Below are positions 38,227 to 46,868 of a DNA stretch of 64,000 bases, one piece after another. Position numbers and translations under genes: made by a program. The stretch is from Martinezella lusitana (GTDB lineage: Bacteria; Pseudomonadota; Alphaproteobacteria; Rhizobiales; Rhizobiaceae), in assembly GCF_016901135.1 (NCBI RefSeq), contig NZ_JAFEVL010000030.1, positions 124,001-188,000 of the forward strand. The letters are read 5' to 3'. Under the pieces are notes generated by a model. That model saw only the letters and a program-made list of their open reading frames with translations, did no database searches and was not told the DNA's origin. Positions within the stretch are counted from its first letter, which is position 1; each line of letters opens with the position of its first letter.

Positions 38227-38254
38227 GATATCACTCCGATTCTATGACATGAGC

Positions 38255-38278
38255 CGGCGGGGTCTCGTGACCCCGCCG
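38255..38278 (-). terminator. Strong intercistronic hairpin
   Basis: Perfect 10-bp stem CGGCGGGGTC / GACCCCGCCG with a 4-base loop, between the binding-protein stop and the SfnB-like start. It lacks a T-run on the minus strand, so it more likely protects the abundant upstream mRNA or partly attenuates than fully terminates. Confidence 0.5.
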
Positions 38279-38297
38279 ACAAATCGAGACAGGCAGC

Positions 38298-39344
38298 TTA
38301 GAAAAGCTTGTCCGGGATCCAGCTGGCGGTCGCCGCATCGCTCGTGCTGAAGGCCGGAACCTTCTGCGCCAGTTCCTCGATCGTCTTGACACCGGCGGCG
38401 CGCAGTCCCTCCTGGGTCAAAAGCGTCGGCTTGACGGTGATCTGATGCGGAACATCCTGGCTGGCGACCTGCAGGGCGGCGGCGCGAATGGAAACGGCGC
38501 CGACAACGGCCGGATTGGTCGCGACGGTCGCAACCCACGGGCTGCCCGGCTCGATGATCTCCTGAATGTCTGCGGTGGAAACGTCAGCCGAATAGATCTT
38601 CAGCTTGCTTGCGATGCCGAGATCGTTGGCGGCGAGCTTCACGCCGCGGGCAAACTCGTCATAGGGGGCAAAGACGACAGTTATATCGGGGTTTGCCGTC
38701 AGCGCCGCCTTTGCCTGGTCGGCCGTGGAGGTTGCCGTCGTATCGCTGACATTGCCGAAGCGGGCCTTTTCAACCACGCCTGAATTTTGCGACTTGAACG
38801 TCTCCCAGACCTCGTTGCGGCGGTCGAGTGGCGCAAAACCTGCGACATAGACATAGCCCGCCTTGAAACTATTGCCGTTATCCTTGACGGCCTGTTTCAA
38901 GGCGGTATCGGCGAGCTCGTGGTCGCTCTGCTCGACCTGCGGGATCTTCGGATTGTTGAGATTGACGTCGAAGGCGACGACCTTGATGCCCTTGTCGAGC
39001 GCCTGTTGCACGACATCGCTCAGGGATTCCGGCAGGCCGTGATCGATGACGATCCCGGAAACGCCGAGATTGATCGCCTGCAGGATCTGCTCACGCTGTT
39101 CGGCGGCATCCTGACGTCCCGGAAAGACGCGCAGATCGATGTCGAGCGCCTTGGCCTGGGCTTCGGCGCCGGCCTGATAGGCCTGGAAGAAATCGCCGGC
39201 GGAAATATAGCTGATGAGAGCGATCTTGACGCCGCCCTTGTCGAAGGGTGCAGGAGCGCCGTTCACGCCGCCGGCCATTGCGGCTTGCGTGAAAAAGAGC
39301 GGAATGGCGGCTGACAGGGCAAGCCGTAGAAGGGATTTCATCAT
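38298..39344 (-). CDS. Sugar-type ABC transporter substrate-binding protein
   Basis: Periplasmic binding protein of the ribose/type-I periplasmic-binding class, 348 residues. Signal peptide about 1-25 (..FFTQAAMAG), then VKIALISYISAGDFFQAYQAGAEAQAK and the GVSGIVIDHG, VVAFDVNLNN and GYVYVAG elements of the bilobed fold. The frame extends to 39821, but the ATG pair at 39344/39341 has GAGGA just upstream and begins the signal peptide. Divergent from the ATPase-permease genes at 39577, so it is probably their binding protein. The ligand need not be a sugar. Confidence 0.88.
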   Translation of the reverse strand: MMKSLLRLALSAAIPLFFTQAAMAGGVNGAPAPFDKGGVKIALISYISAGDFFQAYQAGAEAQAKALDIDLRVFPGRQDAAEQREQILQAINLGVSGIVIDHGLPESLSDVVQQALDKGIKVVAFDVNLNNPKIPQVEQSDHELADTALKQAVKDNGNSFKAGYVYVAGFAPLDRRNEVWETFKSQNSGVVEKARFGNVSDTTATSTADQAKAALTANPDITVVFAPYDEFARGVKLAANDLGIASKLKIYSADVSTADIQEIIEPGSPWVATVATNPAVVGAVSIRAAALQVASQDVPHQITVKPTLLTQEGLRAAGVKTIEELAQKVPAFSTSDAATASWIPDKLF

Positions 39345-39576
39345 CGCGATCCTCGTGATCAATCGGAAGCGTCGTCTGACGGAATGGCCAACCCTGCGAC
39401 GCATGAAATTATTAGATATAATCTCTATCTTTTTAGTAGAGTAAATCATCCGATTTTCGCGGCCTTCTGAGATTCTTTGTTCGCCTCGGCGGGCCTTGAC
39501 GGCAAGGGCTTGCCTGGAAATCCAGTGGCCATGCGGCGCAGTATCAGCGCTCGAACAGGAACCCGGGTCCCTCTGA
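39345..39576. promoter_or_regulatory. Divergent promoter region between two transport genes
   Basis: An AT-rich stretch (about 39408-39448) stands between the divergent binding-protein and ATPase genes and probably carries promoters for both. GATAGAGATT on the minus strand resembles ATAGATAGATTTAG found upstream of the second binding-protein gene (near 42185-42200). The resemblance is too short to define a site. Confidence 0.3.
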
Positions 39577-41061
39577 ATGGCGCTTCTTGACGTCTCCAAT
39601 ATTACGCATAGCTTCGGCTCGACACGCGCTGTCGATGCCGCGCGCTTTGCGATCGAGCGCGGGGAGATCGTCGCGCTGATGGGCGCCAACGGCGCTGGAA
39701 AATCGACGCTGGTCAAGATTCTGTCGGGCGTGTTTGCCGCAGACGGCGGCACGATCCAGCTCAACGGGCAACCGTTCTTGCCGAGAAGCCCTTCCGAAGC
39801 GGCTCGGGCGGGTGTCGTCACCGTCCATCAGTCGACAGATCTCGTCGGTCCCGCCGGACTGACCGTCGCCGATGTTCTGCTGCTCAATCGGTTTGCCGAG
39901 CGTGGAACACCCTTCTTCGTCTCGCGCAAGAGCGTTCGGCGCGAGGCCAAAGCCATGCTGGACGCAGCCGGCTTCTCTCTGCCGCTCGATCGTGATTTTG
40001 GTGATATCTCGGCTGCCGACCGCCAGCTCGTGGCAATCGCGCGCGCTTTGGCCAACAAGGCGGAGCTGCTGATCCTCGACGAACCCACCGCCAGTCTCTC
40101 GGGGAGCGAAAGCCGGAGGCTCTTCGATGTCCTCCTGCGGCTGCGTGCTCAGGGTCTTGCGGTTCTCTATATCTCGCATCGGACGGCAGATCTGGAGGCC
40201 ATCGCCGATCGCGCGCTGGTCATGCGCGGCGGACGGGTGGTCGGCAGCTTTTCTCGGCCGATCGACTTTTCGGCCGCTATCGAAGCGATGATCGGCCGCA
40301 GGCTGGATAGCGCGCGCCCCGATGTGCGGCAGGCGACAGGCCCGGCAGTCTTTGAAATGCGCGGCGCGCGGCTACTTGCGCAAAGCGAAGCCTTCGACCT
40401 CAGACTTCATGCTGGCGAAGTGGTTGCCGTGACGGGCGTGCTCGGGGCCGGAAAGAGCCGGTTGCTGGCGGCGATCTTTGGCACCGCCCGGTTGGCCGGT
40501 GGCGATATGCTGCTCAACGGGCGAGCTTATCGGCCCCGATCGCCCGGCGAGGCAGTCGCAGCCGGCGTCGCCATGGCAGGGGAGGATCGCCATCGCTCTT
40601 CGCTCATGCCGGATGCGTGGCCGGGCTCCTCCCTGGCTGCGACGATCAGCCTGCCGCATCTCGATAAATGGTATCCCCATGGCTTCCTGCTCGGCGGCCG
40701 CGAGCGGCGCGAAGCGGAAAAGGCGATTTCGCGCCTTGGCATCAAGGCGGCGGGTCCGCAAGCCTCGATCTGGACCTTATCCGGCGGCAACCAGCAGAAG
40801 GTCGTTATCGCGCGCTGGGAGGCGGAACCGAGCCCGCTGCTGCTGCTCGACGAACCCTTTCAGGGGGTCGATGTCGGCGCGCGGCAGGACATCATAAAGG
40901 CGATCCGTGCGCGCAGCGACCGCGCGACGCTGATTGCCACCTCCGACCCGGAGGAAGCCTACGAGGTTGCCGATCGCATCTTGACGATGGATCGCCATGT
41001 GCTGCGCCCTGTCGCAGGCGACAAAACCATTTCCGCAGCTATTGAGGGCATTTCTGCATGA
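39577..41061 (+). CDS. Sugar-type ABC transporter ATP-binding protein (RbsA-like, two ABC domains)
   Basis: Fused double ATPase of 494 residues. The first domain has an intact Walker A (GANGAGKST, 36-44) and Walker B LLILDEPTASL but a degenerate signature (ISAADRQL); the second has GVLGAGKSR and the full LSGGNQQK signature with LLLLDEPFQGVD. This asymmetry is normal for RbsA. It overlaps the permease gene by 4 bp and energises it. Confidence 0.92.
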   Translation: MALLDVSNITHSFGSTRAVDAARFAIERGEIVALMGANGAGKSTLVKILSGVFAADGGTIQLNGQPFLPRSPSEAARAGVVTVHQSTDLVGPAGLTVADVLLLNRFAERGTPFFVSRKSVRREAKAMLDAAGFSLPLDRDFGDISAADRQLVAIARALANKAELLILDEPTASLSGSESRRLFDVLLRLRAQGLAVLYISHRTADLEAIADRALVMRGGRVVGSFSRPIDFSAAIEAMIGRRLDSARPDVRQATGPAVFEMRGARLLAQSEAFDLRLHAGEVVAVTGVLGAGKSRLLAAIFGTARLAGGDMLLNGRAYRPRSPGEAVAAGVAMAGEDRHRSSLMPDAWPGSSLAATISLPHLDKWYPHGFLLGGRERREAEKAISRLGIKAAGPQASIWTLSGGNQQKVVIARWEAEPSPLLLLDEPFQGVDVGARQDIIKAIRARSDRATLIATSDPEEAYEVADRILTMDRHVLRPVAGDKTISAAIEGISA

Positions 41062-42113
41062 CAACGATCGACGACGACAGGTTTGCGGCTGCGGCTGCGC
41101 AAGACGGCCGCGGCGTCAAAGGCCGCCTCGCAGTAATCGGCCACCATCTCCGCGCCAGCGCAGTGTTCCTCCTGCTCGTGGCCATGCTGGTCGGCTTTAC
41201 CGTGGCACAGCCCGCCTTCATCACGATCGCCAATCTCATGAGCATCCTGCAGGCCGTGTCAGTGGTTGCCATCCTCGCCGCCGGCGTCACGGTCACCCTT
41301 GCCGTCGGCGGCTTCGACCTGTCCATCGGGGCGATTGCCGCCTCCAGCGTCATGGCGGCAAGCTATGCCATGATCGTCTGGCACCTGGACGCTTTCGCAA
41401 CCGTGCCTCTGGTGCTGGCCTTCGGCGCCGTGATCGGCCTCGTCAACGCCTTCCTCATCGTGCGCCTGCGCGTGCCGGATCTGCTCGCCACGCTCGCAGT
41501 GATGTTCCTGCTTTCGGGCCTGCAACTGATCCCGACGGCCGGACGCTCGATTTCGACCGGCATGGTGCTGCCGGACGGCTCGAAGGCGACCGGCGCCTTT
41601 GATCCATCCTTCCTTCTGATCGGCCGCTATAATCTCTTTTCCATTCTGCCGGTCGCCGTCGTGTTGATGGCGGTCGTCGCCATCGTGCTCTTCGTGTTGA
41701 CCGAGCGGACCCGCATCGGCCGGCTGCTCTTCGCCACCGGCGGCAACGAACTCGCCACCCGGCTCGCCGGCGCGTCGACAACGCGGCTGAAGACATTCGC
41801 CTATGTGATTTCCGGCGTGCTCGCAGCCCTTGGCGGCATCGTCATTGCCGCCCGCGTCGGACGCGGCGACGTCTCTTCCGGCGGCTCCCTGCTGATGGAT
41901 TCCGTCGCGGCCGCATTGATCGGCTACGCCGTCCTCAACCTCAGACATCCGAACGTGCTCGGCACAATCGTCGGAGCGGTATTCGTCGGCGTATTGCTGA
42001 ACGGGCTCACCATGCTGAACGCCCCGTACTATACGCAGGATTTCGTCAAGGGTGCCGTTCTCGTAGGTGCACTGGCGCTAACCTACGGGCTCGGCAGAAA
42101 CCCCGATCGCTGA
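41058..42113 (+). CDS. Sugar-type ABC transporter permease (RbsC-like)
   Basis: Inner-membrane permease of 351 residues with 8-10 hydrophobic helices and the BPD-transp-2 family pattern (NLMSILQAVSVVAILAAGVTVTLAVGGFDLSIG; GGNELATRLAGAS). ATG overlaps the ATPase stop. With the divergent binding protein it makes a complete importer in which a single permease gene would form a homodimer. Confidence 0.92.
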   Translation: MTTIDDDRFAAAAAQDGRGVKGRLAVIGHHLRASAVFLLLVAMLVGFTVAQPAFITIANLMSILQAVSVVAILAAGVTVTLAVGGFDLSIGAIAASSVMAASYAMIVWHLDAFATVPLVLAFGAVIGLVNAFLIVRLRVPDLLATLAVMFLLSGLQLIPTAGRSISTGMVLPDGSKATGAFDPSFLLIGRYNLFSILPVAVVLMAVVAIVLFVLTERTRIGRLLFATGGNELATRLAGASTTRLKTFAYVISGVLAALGGIVIAARVGRGDVSSGGSLLMDSVAAALIGYAVLNLRHPNVLGTIVGAVFVGVLLNGLTMLNAPYYTQDFVKGAVLVGALALTYGLGRNPDR

Positions 42114-42228
42114 GGCCCGGAAGCGGCCCACGGAAATTTCCCCGGCCACTCGTGTTTTGGAAAACCATTCCTCTGTAATGCGTCTAAATCTATCTATTTT
42201 ATGCTCTATTGCTAGAGAGGATTCTTTA

Positions 42229-43233
42229 ATGGACAATAAGCAAACGACCGGCCTTGGGCGCCGAGACATTTTGAAACTGACCGCCGCCGGCGCAGCCCTG
42301 GCGACTGCCGGGCTGATCTCAAGCAAGGCAGCGGCGGCAGACGACGCCTTGTCCCTGAAGGGCAAGCGCATCGCCATCAGCGCGACCGGAACCGACCACT
42401 ACTTCGATCTGCAGGCCTATAATGCCCAGATCGATGAAGTGAAGAAGCTGGGCAGCACGCCGATCGCAGTTGATGCCGGCCGCAACGACGGCAAGCTGGT
42501 GTCGCAATTGCAGACGTTGATCGCTCAACGGCCGGATGCGATCGTCCAGATCCTCGGCACCTTGAGCGTCATCGACCCCTGGCTGAAGAAGGCGCGGGAC
42601 GCGGGTATTCCCGTTCTGACCGTCGATGTCGGCTCCACCAATTCGATCAACAACACCACATCCGACAACTGGGGCATCGGCAAGGATCTGGCGCTGCAGC
42701 TCGTGTCCGATATCGGCGGCGAAGGCAATATCATCGCCTTCAACGGCTTCTATGGCGTCACGCCCTGCGCAATCCGCTACGATCAGCTTGTGAATGTCGT
42801 CAAGTATTTCCCGAAGGTGAAGATCATTCAGCCTGAGCTGCGGGACGTCATTCCCAATACGGTTCAGGACGCCTTCACCCAGATCACCGCGATCCTCAAC
42901 AAGTATCCGGAAAAGGGCTCGATCAAGGCCATCTGGTCGGCCTGGGATATTCCGCAGCTGGGTGCCACACAGGCTCTTGCCGCCGCCGGCCGCACGGAGA
43001 TCCGCACCTATGGTGTCGACGGCAGCCCGGAAGTGCTGCAGCTGGTCGCCGATCCGAACTCGCCTGCCGGCGCCGATGCGGCGCAGCAACCGGCAGAAAT
43101 CGGCCGCACCGCCATCCGCAACGTCGCCAAGCTACTGGCGGGGCAGACCCTGCCGCGCGAGACCTACGTGCCTGCCCTCCTGGCCAACAAGAGCAACGTC
43201 TCCGACGTCGTCAAGAAGCTCGGCATCGGCTGA
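42229..43233 (+). CDS. Sugar-type ABC transporter substrate-binding protein, Tat-exported
   Basis: Periplasmic binding protein of 334 residues. The N-terminus carries a twin-arginine signal (LGRRDILKLTAAGAALA.., cut near residue 40 after SKAAAA), so it is folded before export. The type-I bilobed fold follows (KRIAISATGTDHYFD, RPDAIVQILGT, VDVGSTNSINN, IKAIWSAWDIPQLGATQAL). ATG at 42229 has AGAGG 8 bases upstream; the extension to 42157 has no signal. It heads a second importer with the genes at 43295, 44835 and 45857. Confidence 0.9.
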   Translation: MDNKQTTGLGRRDILKLTAAGAALATAGLISSKAAAADDALSLKGKRIAISATGTDHYFDLQAYNAQIDEVKKLGSTPIAVDAGRNDGKLVSQLQTLIAQRPDAIVQILGTLSVIDPWLKKARDAGIPVLTVDVGSTNSINNTTSDNWGIGKDLALQLVSDIGGEGNIIAFNGFYGVTPCAIRYDQLVNVVKYFPKVKIIQPELRDVIPNTVQDAFTQITAILNKYPEKGSIKAIWSAWDIPQLGATQALAAAGRTEIRTYGVDGSPEVLQLVADPNSPAGADAAQQPAEIGRTAIRNVAKLLAGQTLPRETYVPALLANKSNVSDVVKKLGIG

Positions 43234-43243
43234 CATATGAACC

Positions 43244-43269
43244 GGCGATGCGGCTTTCGCCGCATCGCC
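43244..43269 (+). other. Intercistronic hairpin between binding-protein and ATPase genes
   Basis: Perfect 11-bp stem GGCGATGCGGC / GCCGCATCGCC with TTTC loop, 10 bp after the binding-protein stop and 25 bp before the ATPase start. No T-run follows. Such hairpins commonly stabilise the binding-protein part of importer messages so that it is made in excess. Confidence 0.6.
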
Positions 43270-43294
43270 CCGCTTAATGCGAGGGCTTTTTCCA

Positions 43295-44845
43295 ATGACA
43301 GCAACCGAGCCAGCGCCTGCGGCAGATAGCCGGGACCATGTCGTCCGCTTTGACGGCATCGTGAAGCGTTTCGGCGGCGCACAGGCATTGGCCGGCGCCT
43401 CGCTGACCGTGCGGCGCGGCACCGTGCATGGGCTTGTCGGGCAGAACGGTGCCGGCAAATCGACGCTGATCAAGCTTCTTGCCGGCCTGCACAGGCCCGA
43501 TGAGGGCCGCATCGAGATCGAAGGCCGAGACTATGATCGGCTGACGCCGCATCTGTGCGAAGAACTCGGCATTCACTTCATCCACCAGGACCGGCTACTG
43601 GTTCCGACATTTACAGTAGGCGAGACACTGTTTCTCGGCAGGGAGCTGCGCCTTAGCGGCACGCCCTTTATCGACCGCAGCACGATGCAGCGCCGCGCCA
43701 GTGAGATCCTTGCCAATTACTTCGGCGTCGACTTGCCGAAGAATGCACTGATCAGCGAGCTTTCGACGGCGGAACAGCAGATCGTTCAGATCACCCGGGC
43801 GCTGCTGCACCAGCCGAAGCTCCTCGTCTTCGACGAGCCGACCGCCGCCCTGGTGCGGCAGGAGGCGGACATCCTCTTCCGCCTGATCCGCCGCCTGCGC
43901 AGCGAAGGCGTGACCATCATCTACATCTCGCATTATCTCAACGAAATCGAGGCCCTGTGCGACGACGTCACGGTGCTCCGCAACGGCGTCGACGTCGCCT
44001 CCCTGCCCATGAGCGAGACCTCGGCCAACGGGATCGCGACCCTGATGGTCGAGCGCGATATCGGAGAGATGTTCCCGAAGCGGCAGGTGGAGTTCGGCGC
44101 TGAAATTCTCAAAGTCCGCAATCTCTCGGCAGCCAACCGCTTCCACGATGTCAACTTCACGCTGCGCCGCGGCGAGATCCTCGGCATCACCGGCTTGCTC
44201 GGCTCCGGGGCAAAGGATCTCGTGCGCACCCTCTTCGGGCTGCAGACGGCGACGAGCGGAGAGATCGAAATCGAAACTAAGGCCTTGAAGCCGCGCAGTC
44301 CGGTGGAGGCGGTCAACCATCAGCTGGCGCTGGTGCCGGAGGATCGTCGCGGCCACGGCGTCGGCCTCGATCTCAGCGTGCGCGAAAACATCACGCTTTC
44401 GAGCCTTTCCCGCTACACGCGCTTCGGCTTTCTCAACCGCAAACGCGAGGGCAGCGATACCGACGATCTCATCAAACGCCTGCAGATCAAGACGTCCGGG
44501 CGCGAAGCCCTGGTTCGCACGCTCTCGGGTGGCAACCAGCAGAAGGTAGCGATCGCCAAATGGCTGAGCCGCAAGTCGGAAATCTATCTGCTGGATGAGC
44601 CGACCGTCGGGGTCGATATCGGCTCCAAGGTGGAGATCTACTCGCTCATCGGCGAGCTTGCCGCACGCGGCGCCGGCGTGATCGTGCTGTCGTCGGACCT
44701 ACCTGAACTCGTGGGTATTACCGACAGGATCCTCGTGCTGTTCCGCGGCCGCCTCACGCGCGAGCTCATTTCCTCACAGACCACAACGGATGAAGTGCTG
44801 TCGGCATCGACCGGCGCCGTGGAAGGATTGCGCCATGTCGGCTGA
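43295..44845 (+). CDS. Sugar-type ABC transporter ATP-binding protein (RbsA-like, two ABC domains)
   Basis: Double ATPase of 516 residues. First domain: Walker A GQNGAGKST (49-57), LLVFDEPTAAL, degenerate signature LSTAEQQ. Second domain: degenerate Walker A (GLLGSGAKD, no GK pair) but full LSGGNQQK and IYLLDEPTVGVD. This is the usual RbsA asymmetry. ATG at 43295 has GAGGG 9 bases upstream; the ATG at 43277 has no site. Next in the operon are two different permeases. Confidence 0.92.
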   Translation: MTATEPAPAADSRDHVVRFDGIVKRFGGAQALAGASLTVRRGTVHGLVGQNGAGKSTLIKLLAGLHRPDEGRIEIEGRDYDRLTPHLCEELGIHFIHQDRLLVPTFTVGETLFLGRELRLSGTPFIDRSTMQRRASEILANYFGVDLPKNALISELSTAEQQIVQITRALLHQPKLLVFDEPTAALVRQEADILFRLIRRLRSEGVTIIYISHYLNEIEALCDDVTVLRNGVDVASLPMSETSANGIATLMVERDIGEMFPKRQVEFGAEILKVRNLSAANRFHDVNFTLRRGEILGITGLLGSGAKDLVRTLFGLQTATSGEIEIETKALKPRSPVEAVNHQLALVPEDRRGHGVGLDLSVRENITLSSLSRYTRFGFLNRKREGSDTDDLIKRLQIKTSGREALVRTLSGGNQQKVAIAKWLSRKSEIYLLDEPTVGVDIGSKVEIYSLIGELAARGAGVIVLSSDLPELVGITDRILVLFRGRLTRELISSQTTTDEVLSASTGAVEGLRHVG

Positions 44846-45854
44846 TGTCCAATTTGCCTCCCTCCCCGAGGCTCCGCCTGGGCGATCGCTGCCATCGGGC
44901 AGCAAGCTTGCAGCCGCAACCTTGCGGTTCGGCTCGTTGCTCGCCTTCGTGTCGATCCTCGTGATCTTCGCGCTGACGGCACCCTACTTCCTGACCGTCG
45001 GCAATATCGGCAACGTGCTCGGCCAATCGGCCATTTCGGGCGTTCTCGCCATCGGCCTGACGATCGTCCTCATCGCCGGCGGCTCCAACGTCGTCACCGG
45101 AGGCATCGACCTCTCGCTTGCCGCCAATATGGGCCTGAGCGCCGCGGTCTACGCAACGCTGATCCAGCTGGGCTTCAACGATCTTGCTGCAGGCGCCGGT
45201 GCGCTTGCGACAGGACTTGCAATCGGTGCCGTCAACGCGCTGGCGATCGTGCTGGCGGGCATCGTGCCCTTGCTGGCGACACTGGCTGTCATGAACGTCG
45301 TTGCCGGCCTGGAACTGGTCCTGACCCAGAATACCGTTCTTCCCGCCGCGACCGATTTTCTGACGGTCCTTTCGGCCTCGGATGGCTTCGGCATACCGAT
45401 CCTCGCCTATGTCCTGATCGGCTTCACGATCATCGTCACGGCCATCGTGCAATATACGCCGCTCGGCCTGCGCCTCTACGCTGTCGGCGAATTTCCCGAA
45501 GCCGCGCGCGCGGCCGGCTTGCCGCTGAAGAAGCTGGTCGCCGGCGCTTTCGTCGCCAGCGGACTTTGCGGCGGGATCGCCGGCATCCTATCGGTATCCT
45601 ATCTCAGCGGCAGCACGACCGGTTCCGGCGAGATGCTGCTGCCGGTCGTCGTAACGGCCCTGCTCGGCTCGGTCTTCTCGCGCCGGCTGGTGCCGACGAT
45701 CGGTGGAACGCTGATCTCGACCCTGTTCGTCGGCTTCCTCATCAACGGTTTCCAGCTTCTGAACCTGCCGAGCACGCTGGTAAGCGGTGTTCAGGGGCTG
45801 CTGATCCTGATCGTCGTCTCGGCGACCACCTTGCTGCGCAAACGGGAGATCTGA
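44835..45854 (+). CDS. Sugar-type ABC transporter permease 1
   Basis: RbsC-like inner-membrane permease of 339 residues (VLGQSAISGVLAIGLTIVLIAGGSNVVTGGIDLS; FPEAARAAGLPLKKL coupling loop). ATG at 44835 has AAGGA 7 bases upstream and lies 11 bp inside the ATPase gene; the frame to 44790 is internal to that gene. It is followed after 2 bp by a second, different permease, so the transporter core is probably a heterodimer, as in AI-2-type and some sugar importers. Confidence 0.92.
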   Translation: MSADVQFASLPEAPPGRSLPSGSKLAAATLRFGSLLAFVSILVIFALTAPYFLTVGNIGNVLGQSAISGVLAIGLTIVLIAGGSNVVTGGIDLSLAANMGLSAAVYATLIQLGFNDLAAGAGALATGLAIGAVNALAIVLAGIVPLLATLAVMNVVAGLELVLTQNTVLPAATDFLTVLSASDGFGIPILAYVLIGFTIIVTAIVQYTPLGLRLYAVGEFPEAARAAGLPLKKLVAGAFVASGLCGGIAGILSVSYLSGSTTGSGEMLLPVVVTALLGSVFSRRLVPTIGGTLISTLFVGFLINGFQLLNLPSTLVSGVQGLLILIVVSATTLLRKREI

Positions 45855-45856
45855 CC

Positions 45857-46834
45857 ATGTCCGCTACCGCTGCTTCAGGACGACCGCTCGCAGGCGTTGC
45901 CCGATATGGCCTTATCGTCGCGCTTGTCGCTGTCTTCTCTCTCTTCTCGACGGTCGCGCCGACATTCCTGAGTGCTGGCAACCTGCAGAGCATTCTCGTC
46001 AATAACTTCACGCTGCTCGCCATCGTCTCGATCGCCATGACGTTTGCCGTTGCGGCCGGTGGCATCGATCTTTCTGTGGGGACAGCAGTCGACTTTGCGA
46101 GCTTTGCTTTCGTTTCCAGCATTCTGGCTGGCGTGCCGGTGCCTTTGGCTGCTCTGGCTGGCCTTGGCGCCGGGGCGCTGGTCGGGGCGTTCAACGCAGT
46201 GCTGATTTCCGGGATCGGCGTATCGCCATTCCTGGCAACGCTTGGAACGCTGTTCATCGGCCGCAGCATCCAGCAGCTGCTGACGGACGGCGGCAATCCG
46301 GTCTATTTGCCGCCATCCGGCGTGCCCGAGGCATTTCGTTTTATCGGGCATGGAACGCTCGGCAATATCCCCGTGCCACTTCTGATCGCAGCCGTCATCA
46401 TCGCCGGTGCTGCCGTGTTGTTTGCGAGAATGCGCTTCGGGCGTGTGGTTCTGGCGATCGGTATCCAGCCGCGCACCGTGCGCTATTCGGGAATTGGGCT
46501 GAGAGCCCATGTCGCTGCCACCTTCATTCTCGCCGGCATCATCGCCGCCTTTGCCGGGCTGATCCTGACGGCGACGGTGACCGTCTACATTCCCTCCTCC
46601 GGCAACGGCTTCATGCTGAACGCCATCGGCGCAACCTTCATCGGCACGACCTTTTCGCCGCTCGGGCGGCCGAACGTCGCCGGCACGGTGCTCGGCGTGC
46701 TGCTTTTGAGCATCGTCGCCAACGGCCTGCTTCTGACGGGCCTGAACTTCTACTGGCAGCAGGTCGGCACCGGACTGCTGATCTTTGCGGTGCTCGCCTT
46801 CAGCTTCGTCAACAAGAAAGCCGTCGGCGCCTGA
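45857..46834 (+). CDS. Sugar-type ABC transporter permease 2
   Basis: RbsC-like permease of 325 residues (ILVNNFTLLAIVSIAMTFAVAAGGIDLSVG; GIQPRTVRYSGIGLRAH coupling loop; about 9 hydrophobic helices). The frame extends to 45566 but ATG at 45857, 2 bp after the first permease stop, is the natural start. It completes the second importer and is followed 34 bp later by a flavin monooxygenase gene on the same strand. Confidence 0.92.
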   Translation: MSATAASGRPLAGVARYGLIVALVAVFSLFSTVAPTFLSAGNLQSILVNNFTLLAIVSIAMTFAVAAGGIDLSVGTAVDFASFAFVSSILAGVPVPLAALAGLGAGALVGAFNAVLISGIGVSPFLATLGTLFIGRSIQQLLTDGGNPVYLPPSGVPEAFRFIGHGTLGNIPVPLLIAAVIIAGAAVLFARMRFGRVVLAIGIQPRTVRYSGIGLRAHVAATFILAGIIAAFAGLILTATVTVYIPSSGNGFMLNAIGATFIGTTFSPLGRPNVAGTVLGVLLLSIVANGLLLTGLNFYWQQVGTGLLIFAVLAFSFVNKKAVGA

Positions 46835-46868
46835 GTGCGGCCGATCCATATCATGCAGGAATAGCAAC

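Noticed and set aside
38298..39821. 507-residue version of the sugar-type binding protein
   Set aside because: A binding protein must begin with its signal peptide, which starts at 39344; the upstream part overlaps the divergent ATPase gene.
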